A DNA stretch of 64,000 bases from M3007 sp964550795. Lineage in GTDB: Bacteria; Bacteroidota; Bacteroidia; Chitinophagales; Saprospiraceae. The notes under the pieces are model-generated. The model saw nothing but the letters and a program-made list of their open reading frames with translations. It ran no database searches and was not told the DNA's origin. The stretch's first letter is position 1. The number at the start of each line of letters is the position of its first letter. Both the position numbers and the translations under genes were made by a program. This document shows positions 57,743-64,000 of the stretch, in pieces. Location: the NCBI GenBank assembly GCA_964550795.1, contig CAZKBH010000007.1, forward strand, positions 56,623 through 120,622, in the 5' to 3' direction.

Positions 57743-59158
57743 TCACTTACCCCGCCCCTGCAACAACACCAAAGCAGTGTAAAACATGATCTTGAAATCC
57801 AGTGCAAGGGACATGTTTTCGATGTACAACAAGTCAAAACGCAGGCGCTGGAGCATTTCCTGGACATTGGAAGCATAGCCATATTTGACCTGTCCCCAGG
57901 ACGTAATGCCGGGCCGGACCTTGAGCAGGTGCCGGTATTGCGGGTTGCCTTCCAGAATTTGGTCAATAAAATGCTGGCGCTCTGGTCTGGGACCTACCAG
58001 CGACATATCGCCGCGCAGCACATTCCAGAAATTGGGAATTTCATCCAGTCGCCATTTGCGCATGACCGCGCCCCAGGGCGTACAGCGGGGGTCGCCGTCG
58101 TGGGAGAGTTGGGGGCCGAGTTTTTCCGCATCGGTGTACATGGAGCGGAATTTAAAAATGGTAAAAGGCCGACCGTTCAGCCCCAGTCGTTCTTGCGCGA
58201 AAAAAATGGGTCCAGTGCTGGAGAGTCGCACCCGAATAATGATGTAGAGCAACAGCGGGGAAAGTATGGTCAAAGCCAGGGCACTCACCAGCACGTCAAG
58301 CATCCGCTTGATGGTTCTTTGCCATTTGGGCATCAGTTCCTGGCGTATTTCAATGAGCACCGCCCCAAAAACGTGGTTCATTTTGACGGTTCCCAGCAGG
58401 ATATCGTACATATCGGGGATAATCCTGACCAGCACTTGTTCCCCAAAATCAAACAGGATATTGAGGATATTGCGCAGGCGATTGTGCTCCGAAGTTTCTA
58501 TGGCGATGATGACATCTTCAATCTGGTGTTCCCGGATGACGCTTGCCAGATCGGAGATTTTGCCCAGCATAGGCAGGTGTTCCGCAAGCGCCTGCTCACT
58601 TCCCCCGTTGGTGTCTATGAACCCGAGGAATTTGTTGCCAAGTCCCTTTTTTCGGCTTTTGATTTCCAAAAAAAGCTCCAATGCATTGTGATTTCCACCC
58701 ACCAAAAGGGTGTTAAACGTCACTTCCCCTGCTTTGAGCCTACGACTGGCACGGGTGAGCAGAATCATCCTGGACGTAGAAGTTAACAGGAAATGAAGGC
58801 AAAATAAAACAAAAAACGAACGGTAAAAAGTGTGGTTGTCGCGCACCACATCGTCGAGAATCAGGGTAAAAAACAGGAATGTAACCCCCAAGGCAGACAC
58901 CAGAAAGGTGTTGGTCAAGGTGTTCAGCCGCGCAATCCGGTAAATGTCTGTGTAATGGTCGAAAATACTGTACAGCAGCACCCAGCCGGTTGGGACGATA
59001 AAAATGCCGAGGTAAAACTTGGGATCTGAAAAAATTTCCCGGGTGATTTCCACCCCTTCCATATCTTTTCGAAAAAAGAAAAATAAGGCCCAAGCGAGCA
59101 TCGCCATCACAAAATCGGCGACCCCGTAGAAAAAAGTATGGCGCTTTCGCAAATTCAT
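57743..59158 (-). CDS. undecaprenyl-phosphate sugar phosphotransferase (WcaJ/WbaP type)
   Basis: Initiates synthesis of an exopolysaccharide or O-unit by moving a sugar-1-phosphate from a nucleotide sugar to undecaprenyl phosphate. The 471 residues (ATG 59158; a GTG precedes) carry four N-terminal membrane helices, a CoA-binding-like Rossmann domain (LLVGGNHNALELFLEIKSRK), a fifth helix and the catalytic cytoplasmic domain: KRMLDVLVSALALTILSPLL, FKFRSMYTDAEKLGPQ, RKWRLDEIPNFWNVLRGDMS, LVGPRPERQHFI, RPGITSWGQVKYGY. All are diagnostic of the polyprenyl glycosylphosphotransferase family. The sugar is not determined by sequence. Gene run der, lipoprotein, this gene, small ORF. Confidence 0.93.
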   Translation of the reverse strand: MNLRKRHTFFYGVADFVMAMLAWALFFFFRKDMEGVEITREIFSDPKFYLGIFIVPTGWVLLYSIFDHYTDIYRIARLNTLTNTFLVSALGVTFLFFTLILDDVVRDNHTFYRSFFVLFCLHFLLTSTSRMILLTRASRRLKAGEVTFNTLLVGGNHNALELFLEIKSRKKGLGNKFLGFIDTNGGSEQALAEHLPMLGKISDLASVIREHQIEDVIIAIETSEHNRLRNILNILFDFGEQVLVRIIPDMYDILLGTVKMNHVFGAVLIEIRQELMPKWQRTIKRMLDVLVSALALTILSPLLLYIIIRVRLSSTGPIFFAQERLGLNGRPFTIFKFRSMYTDAEKLGPQLSHDGDPRCTPWGAVMRKWRLDEIPNFWNVLRGDMSLVGPRPERQHFIDQILEGNPQYRHLLKVRPGITSWGQVKYGYASNVQEMLQRLRFDLLYIENMSLALDFKIMFYTALVLLQGRGK

Positions 59159-59231
59159 CACGTCGTTGGTATCCGTTGTTGCAGGTCAAAGACCGACTGG
59201 TTTTTCCGGGCATACAGACCCTGGCTCGCTA

Positions 59232-60083
59232 CTAATAATGCACAACCCGGATATTATCTACCCGAACCGTGCCTTTGTTTTGGGTGTATTTCCCACTACT
59301 ATTTCTGGGCAAGCTGAGCCTGAAAAACAAACGTTGTTCGCTAGCCTGCGTGATCACCAAGGTTTCCGTCAGATTGATGTAGATTTTATTCCATCCATCG
59401 GACAGGTTAAACTGGTAAATCGTTTGGTTGAATTGTTGCGGACCGCTCAACATGCTTAGGAAAAAAGGCATATCTGTTTTGTAGTGCATTTCGAGCCAAA
59501 CCTCCGGGGAACCAAAAATCGGAAGCCCCGTCATCGCTTCAGTGGCAATATCCATCACAGGGTGTGCGGTATCTACTTGCATGAGCAAACATTTGCCAAA
59601 AAAAGCGTCTTCGGAGGTTAGTTCGGCATTTACAATCTCATCCCCATCCCGGTTTTCGAAGGCGATAAAAGACCCGCCGTCAAAATCACCACGCCCAACC
59701 CCGAATGCATATACATTGTTAGGATCGTATTCCGAAACCGCATTGACGACCGTGGTTTGGCCGCCTGTAAGGGGGTACATATTCGTGTATTTTGTCAGAT
59801 ATGGATAGATATTGGGAGTTCCATCAATACCGTTTTCTTTTACGCCAGGGAAAACGATGACCTCGTTTTCGCCTGCTGCAAGCACCGGCACCATGGCGGG
59901 CAGGGTATAGGCTCCCAAGTATTCTCCATCCACATAAACCCATCCGTCGGTAATTTTTTGCCAGGCAGCGCCCCCTTGAGCGTTTACTTCGAAGGGTTTG
60001 ATGTCAAGATACGCCGGGAGTTGTTCCTCGGTCTTGCAGCCCAGAAAAGCCAGCAGAACTATGGGTAACAATTTACATTTCAT
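59232..60083 (-). CDS. hypothetical lipoprotein
   Basis: Protein of 283 residues that I do not recognise. Lipobox MKCKLLPIVLLAFLGC is clear, so it is anchored in the outer or inner membrane. After it comes a PEGA-like carrier region (ITDGWVYVDGEYLGAYTLPA, ENEVIVFPGVKENGID), then a jelly-roll-like domain (VWLEMHYKTDMPFFLSML, SDGWNKIYINLTETLVITQ) ending in TVRVDNIRVVHY, as in carbohydrate-binding modules. It lies 12 bases after der and 73 bases before the sugar transferase; the role may be in glycan binding, which is inference. Confidence 0.7.
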   Translation of the reverse strand: MKCKLLPIVLLAFLGCKTEEQLPAYLDIKPFEVNAQGGAAWQKITDGWVYVDGEYLGAYTLPAMVPVLAAGENEVIVFPGVKENGIDGTPNIYPYLTKYTNMYPLTGGQTTVVNAVSEYDPNNVYAFGVGRGDFDGGSFIAFENRDGDEIVNAELTSEDAFFGKCLLMQVDTAHPVMDIATEAMTGLPIFGSPEVWLEMHYKTDMPFFLSMLSGPQQFNQTIYQFNLSDGWNKIYINLTETLVITQASEQRLFFRLSLPRNSSGKYTQNKGTVRVDNIRVVHY

Positions 60084-60095
60084 AACAAAGGATTT

Positions 60096-61400
60096 TTATT
60101 TTGAACGCATATAAACTTCCATCGTAACGCCTTTAAAATCAAAGTTTTTGCGGAGTTGGTTCTCCAAAAACTGCTTGTATGAATCCCGCACCCAGTTAGG
60201 ATTGTTGACGAAAAAGACAAAAGACGGATAGTGTGTCGGCAATTGCGTCACGTATTTGAATTTCGGGAAACGACCATGCACAGAGGGTGGGGGAGTGGCC
60301 TCAATCACTTCATTCATCAAATCATTCAGTTCTGAAGTTTTGATGCGTCTGGTACGATTGGCGTACACCTCCATCGCGGCTTCCATCGCTTGGAAAATAC
60401 GTTGTTTTTCAAGAACAGAAATGAAGACAATGGGTACATCATCAAAAGGCGCAAGGCGGTGTTTGATGGCTTCCTCAAAATCTCGGGTGGTATTGGTCTT
60501 CTTTTCTTCGATCAAATCCCATTTATTGACCAAAATAACAATGCCCTTGTGTCTTTTTTGCGCTAAACGCAAGATATTCAAATCCTGTCCCTCCAAACCT
60601 TGGGTAGCATCGAGCACCAACAAACAGACATCGGCTTCTTCCAAGGCGCGTATAGCGCGCATCACGGAATAAAACTCGAGGTCTTCTTCCACTTTGGTTT
60701 TTTTCCGAATCCCGGCGGTATCAATCAGCATAAACTCCTTGCCGAACTTGTTGTACACCGAGTGAATCGTATCGCGGGTAGTGCCTGCAATCGGGGTTAC
60801 AATGTTGCGATCTTCGCCTAAGAGGGCATTCAACAAAGAGGATTTACCTACGTTTGGACGACCAATAATGGCAAATTTGGGCAATTCGGTGTCAATTTCC
60901 TCCACTTTTTCGATGTGTTCAATCACGGCGTCCAATAAATCCCCGGTGCCGCTGCCACTAATTGCTGCGATGAAAAAAGTGTGCTCAAAACCGAGTCCCC
61001 AGAACTCGTTTGCAGCCAACAAATCCTTATGATTATCAGCCTTATTGACCACCAAATACACCGGTTTGGAGCTTCGGCGCAGCCATTTGGCCATGCTTTC
61101 ATCCAGATCCGTGATTCCGGTTTGGGTATCCACCATAAAAAGAACCACCGATGCTTCTTCCGTGGCAATTCTGACCTGAGAACGAATGGCCGCTTCAAAT
61201 ACATCGTCAGAGCCATGTACAAAGCCTCCGGTATCTACGACGGTGAAACGTTTGCCACCCCAGTCACAAAATCCGTATTTCCGATCCCGGGTCACCCCCG
61301 AAAAGTCATCCGTAATGGCATCGCGCCCTCCCACCAGGCGATTGTAAAGGGTTGATTTGCCCACATTGGGGCGGCCAACAATGGCTACTATGTTACTCAT
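60096..61400 (-). CDS. der: ribosome-associated GTPase Der (EngA)
   Basis: Essential assembly factor for the 50S ribosomal subunit. The 434 residues hold two GTPase domains, each with GRPNVGKS(T/S) (P loop), DTAG/DTGG (G3) and NKxD (G4: VVNKADNH, LVNKWDLI), followed by a KH-like C-terminal domain (RFPKFKYVTQLPTHYPSFVFF). The P-loop start MSNIVAIVGRPNVGKSTLYN fixes the N-terminus. It heads a run with the lipoprotein and sugar transferase genes. Confidence 0.97.
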   Translation of the reverse strand: MSNIVAIVGRPNVGKSTLYNRLVGGRDAITDDFSGVTRDRKYGFCDWGGKRFTVVDTGGFVHGSDDVFEAAIRSQVRIATEEASVVLFMVDTQTGITDLDESMAKWLRRSSKPVYLVVNKADNHKDLLAANEFWGLGFEHTFFIAAISGSGTGDLLDAVIEHIEKVEEIDTELPKFAIIGRPNVGKSSLLNALLGEDRNIVTPIAGTTRDTIHSVYNKFGKEFMLIDTAGIRKKTKVEEDLEFYSVMRAIRALEEADVCLLVLDATQGLEGQDLNILRLAQKRHKGIVILVNKWDLIEEKKTNTTRDFEEAIKHRLAPFDDVPIVFISVLEKQRIFQAMEAAMEVYANRTRRIKTSELNDLMNEVIEATPPPSVHGRFPKFKYVTQLPTHYPSFVFFVNNPNWVRDSYKQFLENQLRKNFDFKGVTMEVYMRSK

Positions 61401-61440
61401 AATTTGATGAACAATGGTAATTTGGAATGTGAAATGACAA

Positions 61441-61478
61441 TAAACTCTTCAACAATCTCAACCCTCTCAACATCTCCC
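61441..61478. repeat. CTCAACCC-type short-repeat array, copy 2
   Basis: Units like CTTCAACAATCTCAACCC between the PorP/SprF stop and der. Same style as 52945-52998. Confidence 0.6.
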
Positions 61479-61479
61479 C

Positions 61480-62562
61480 TCAAAACTTAGGACAAAGCAC
61501 CTTCTCGTTATCATGGTTACCCAAATACGAGATAGAAAGTTCAAAAGCCCCTTGGCGCTGTCTGGCTTGTAAAGCACCAATATTCAGATCATAGCTCAGG
61601 CCAAAAATCATTGAATTGATCTCCAAACCAAAGAGTGCTACTACGGCATCAAAGCCAAATCCATCGCTATTGCGGACGGGCCGTGCCCAGGATCCGAAGT
61701 GCAGCGCGGAGCCGCCATATTGCCCCATGGCAAAACGGAAATTGGTGCCAGCGTTGATTTCCATGTGTGGTCCTTGCATGGCAGCAAGAACACGCGGCTG
61801 CATCGAAACGCGGTTGCTTTTGTCGAAAGGGATACTAGCCGACATTTGAACGTTGAATTTCGTAAAAAGCTTACCACCGATGGGCACCTCATTGTTAGTT
61901 GGGTCATCGTAGAAGGAGACCTTAGGCTGTAAAATATGGTGCATAGACCCGCCAATAAAAAAACGGCCTTCATCCGAAAACTGGGAGGTGTAGTTTATCC
62001 CCACATTTAAGTCTGGGAATGCGAAATTATTGGGCGGGAGCAGCTCACTGGTTGTTCCCGTATAACCCGTGGTGCCGTTGAATTCATCGTGAAAATTCAG
62101 CGAACCATAGTTTACGTTGCGCTGCGTCAGCCCACCTTGCATACCAATCGTCAGGAACTGATTTTTATCCATACCCAGTGCTTTATGGTAAGCCAACGAC
62201 ACCGCAATTTGGGTTGTGCTGAAATCAATCACACTTACCTTATCGTTAAAAAACATAATGCCAACGCCCACCGCATCTTCACTGTTTTTTTTGCGATTGG
62301 CGTCAAAACGGAAATCAGCGGCCATCGAAAAGGTCTTAATCGGATTTTCCAACACTTTGCGCCATTGGTCGCGGTAGTTTGCCGTCACACGATAGGTTCC
62401 ATCCATGGTCCCGGTAAGGGCCGGATTAAGCGTGAGTGGGGAGGCATAAAACTGGGTAAAGTGCTTGTCTTGGGCATGCATTTTGGGGATTATGAGCAGC
62501 ATAACTGCCAATATTGCCAAAAAACCGGCCATTTTTGGGCGTAAATCAATGTGTTTTTGCAT
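61480..62562 (-). CDS. T9SS outer-membrane protein, PorP/SprF family
   Basis: Outer-membrane beta-barrel protein of 360 residues. ATG 62562 is chosen because it begins the signal (MQKHIDLRPKMAGFLAILAVMLLIIPKMHAQ). Family features: the start HFTQFYASPLTLNPALTGTM and DGTYRVTANYRDQWRKV, DAVGVGIMFFNDKVSVIDFS, and repeated strands to the C-terminus. PorP/SprF-type proteins often pair with T9SS cargo that carry type B domains or with PorE-like proteins; none of these is adjacent. It fits the T9SS cargo found elsewhere in the window. Confidence 0.88.
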   Translation of the reverse strand: MQKHIDLRPKMAGFLAILAVMLLIIPKMHAQDKHFTQFYASPLTLNPALTGTMDGTYRVTANYRDQWRKVLENPIKTFSMAADFRFDANRKKNSEDAVGVGIMFFNDKVSVIDFSTTQIAVSLAYHKALGMDKNQFLTIGMQGGLTQRNVNYGSLNFHDEFNGTTGYTGTTSELLPPNNFAFPDLNVGINYTSQFSDEGRFFIGGSMHHILQPKVSFYDDPTNNEVPIGGKLFTKFNVQMSASIPFDKSNRVSMQPRVLAAMQGPHMEINAGTNFRFAMGQYGGSALHFGSWARPVRNSDGFGFDAVVALFGLEINSMIFGLSYDLNIGALQARQRQGAFELSISYLGNHDNEKVLCPKF

Positions 62563-62583
62563 ACGACTTGGGAATAATTTGCG

Positions 62584-62591
62584 CAAAGGTA
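62584..62591 (-). promoter_or_regulatory. -7 box TACCTTTG for the PorP/SprF gene
   Basis: Perfect TAnnTTTG on the minus strand, 21 bases before ATG 62562. Confidence 0.5.
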
Positions 62592-62817
62592 GCAAGTTGA
62601 AGGCTAATCAGGGCGGACTTGAGTCATTGGATTTGCGCAAACGTCAAAACCTGTCTTAGAATTGGCTCGAAATAGGGTAGGGGAGCAGCATTATTCAATT
62701 TTATGAAATAATTCCGGGCAGGTATTACAAATTTCATTTTTCGCATACCTTGACGCATCTAAAGCCAAAAAACACTCACCTAATCCGCTCTATTTACACA
62801 CAACCAATCTTTTATAC

Positions 62818-64000
62818 ATGGAAAACAACGAATACAAACCTTACATTGCCCCTGGAAACGTATCCGTCAAAGAATTCACCGTCCGGGCCATTGTGCTGGG
62901 ATCGCTGTTCGGAATTTTGTTCGGAGCGGCCACTGTTTATCTGGCGTTGAAAGCGGGATTAACGGTTTCAGCCTCGATTCCAATTGCGGTTTTGGCCATT
63001 TCACTGGGGCGTAAGTTCCTCGGAACCACCATTTTAGAGAACAACATCATCCAAACCACCGGCTCTGCGGGGGAATCCGTGGCCGCAGGGGTGGTATTTA
63101 CTTTGCCCGCCTTTTTGTTCCTCTCTGATGGCATCGGGAAAGGTTATTTCAACTACTGGACGATCCTGATGTTGGCCATTTTTGGCGGCATTTTAGGCGT
63201 ATTGATGATGATTCCATTGCGTAGATCGTTGATTGTCAAAGAACACGAGAACCTGCCTTATCCTGAAGGGACGGCCTGTGCGCATGTGCTCATCGCTGGC
63301 GACAAAGGGGGTGATTTTGCCAAAACAGCGTATCAAGGGCTGGGTTTTGCCCTCGGATATGCGATGTTGCAGAAAGTTTTTCACGTCATCGCGGAGGCCC
63401 CCTCCTGGGCAACGGGCATTGCCAATAAATACCTGCCAGCTGCCCGCGTGAGTGGCGAAATAACCCCGGAATACCTGGGGGTAGGGTACATCATTGGTCC
63501 TCGAATTGCCGGGGTATTGGTAGCGGGCGGCGTGTTGGCCTGGCTTGGTTTGATTCCCTTGCTTGCAACGCTTGTGCCACCCGAGGTCATCGCTGCGCAA
63601 TTGGACAAACTCGATCTGATGGATGCCACACAGACCAATGCCCGCTACGGCTGGGATCCGGCAACCTTGTCTATGACCAATCTTTCAGAAGCTGTGTATC
63701 GTGCTTACATCCGCCAAATTGGGGCGGGCGCGGTCGCTGGGGCGGGTTTTATTACCTTGATTAAAACCCTGCCGACCATCATTTCTTCTTTCCGCGACAG
63801 CATGGGCGAGTTCCGCAACCGCGACAAAGCTGCCGTTGTTGCCCGCACCTCCGACGACCTATCCATTAAAGTGGTGGGCATTGGAAGTCTTGCCTTGGTG
63901 CTGTTGATGGCCGTTTTGCCAAGCATTCCCGGAGAAGGTATTATGAGCAAGCTGTTGATCGGGGTAGTGGTCATTTTTTTTAATGTTTTCTTGGTCACCG
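62818..64000 (+). CDS. OPT-family oligopeptide or metal-chelate transporter, 5' part
   Basis: Inner-membrane transporter; the first 394 codons are visible and the gene leaves the window. ATG 62818 begins MENNEYKPYIAPGNVSVKEF. Membrane segments with the family style follow: VRAIVLGSLFGILFGAATVY, LALKAGLTVSASIPIAVLAI, then the signature NIIQTTGSAGESVAAGVVFT, HENLPYPEGTACAHVLIAGD and YLGVGYIIGPRIAGVLVAGG. Substrate may be oligopeptides or siderophore-like compounds. A candidate box TACCTTGA (62746) precedes by 64 bases. Divergent from the PorP/SprF gene. Confidence 0.92.
   Translation, partial: MENNEYKPYIAPGNVSVKEFTVRAIVLGSLFGILFGAATVYLALKAGLTVSASIPIAVLAISLGRKFLGTTILENNIIQTTGSAGESVAAGVVFTLPAFLFLSDGIGKGYFNYWTILMLAIFGGILGVLMMIPLRRSLIVKEHENLPYPEGTACAHVLIAGDKGGDFAKTAYQGLGFALGYAMLQKVFHVIAEAPSWATGIANKYLPAARVSGEITPEYLGVGYIIGPRIAGVLVAGGVLAWLGLIPLLATLVPPEVIAAQLDKLDLMDATQTNARYGWDPATLSMTNLSEAVYRAYIRQIGAGAVAGAGFITLIKTLPTIISSFRDSMGEFRNRDKAAVVARTSDDLSIKVVGIGSLALVLLMAVLPSIPGEGIMSKLLIGVVVIFFNVFLVT

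Noticed and set aside
57728..58786. 352-codon plus-strand open frame
   Set aside because: Antisense shadow of the sugar transferase; no family features.

Overview
The window is a stretch of bacterial chromosome close to 50% GC, with four 10-base runs of N that look like scaffold joins. Several things point to Bacteroidota: three secreted proteins with type IX secretion (T9SS) C-terminal sorting domains, a PorP/SprF-family outer-membrane protein, gliding protein GldC, a Bacteroidota-type amidase, no convincing Shine-Dalgarno sequences, and many -7 boxes of the form TAnnTTTG. The mix of long T9SS proteins, a MopE-tailed haloperoxidase-like protein and many intergenic microsatellites suggests the Saprospiria, but that placement is inference; there is no rRNA here to test it.

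Layout. 1-5.2 kb: the 3' part of an N-carbamoylputrescine amidase gene, a 1160-residue T9SS protein with eight tandem repeats, and a DsbA/FrnE-like lipoprotein. 5.2-10.8 kb: a TPR membrane protein, a secreted zinc metalloprotease with three FN3 domains, and a fold-type IV PLP enzyme. 11.1-15.6 kb: a two-gene NAD-dependent formate dehydrogenase operon whose catalytic subunit is cut by an in-frame TAA. 15.6-19.9 kb: a large inverted repeat, a Spy-like protein, a broken phospholipase D gene and a GT-C-like membrane protein. 20-27.4 kb: a haloperoxidase-like protein with an altered metal site, lysS, an outer-membrane barrel, hisA, an amidase and gldC. 27.5-36 kb: an AddB-like nuclease, plsC, kup, a GH13 amylase lipoprotein and an Omp28-type T9SS protein. 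36-42 kb: small or housekeeping genes (DUF2807, DUF1573, folD, kdsC, iscX, ferredoxin, DUF5995) and tRNA-Arg(CCG). 42-52.7 kb: a second acyltransferase, a GT-C mannosyltransferase-like protein, gcvP, an amino acid permease, a Uma2 nuclease, a PBP4-type peptidase and an NlpC/P60 lipoprotein. 53-56.4 kb: three unrecognised coiled-coil or membrane genes followed by a thiolase. 56.4-64 kb: a REP-associated transposase surrounded by its palindromes, a polyprenyl sugar transferase, a lipoprotein, der, a PorP/SprF gene and the start of an OPT transporter.

How genes work together. The formate dehydrogenase subunits form one NAD-reducing enzyme. Ferredoxin and IscX keep the order they have at the end of the E. 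coli isc operon but are pushed apart by a repeat element. PorP/SprF is part of the export route used by the three sorting-domain proteins. The amidase, the PBP4-type peptidase and the NlpC/P60 protein all act on peptidoglycan.

The most unusual material is intergenic: at least six families of short repeats, including two copies of a composite element with a conserved core of about 90 bp between inverted microsatellites, and a REP palindrome family that has entered the coding sequence of its own candidate transposase.
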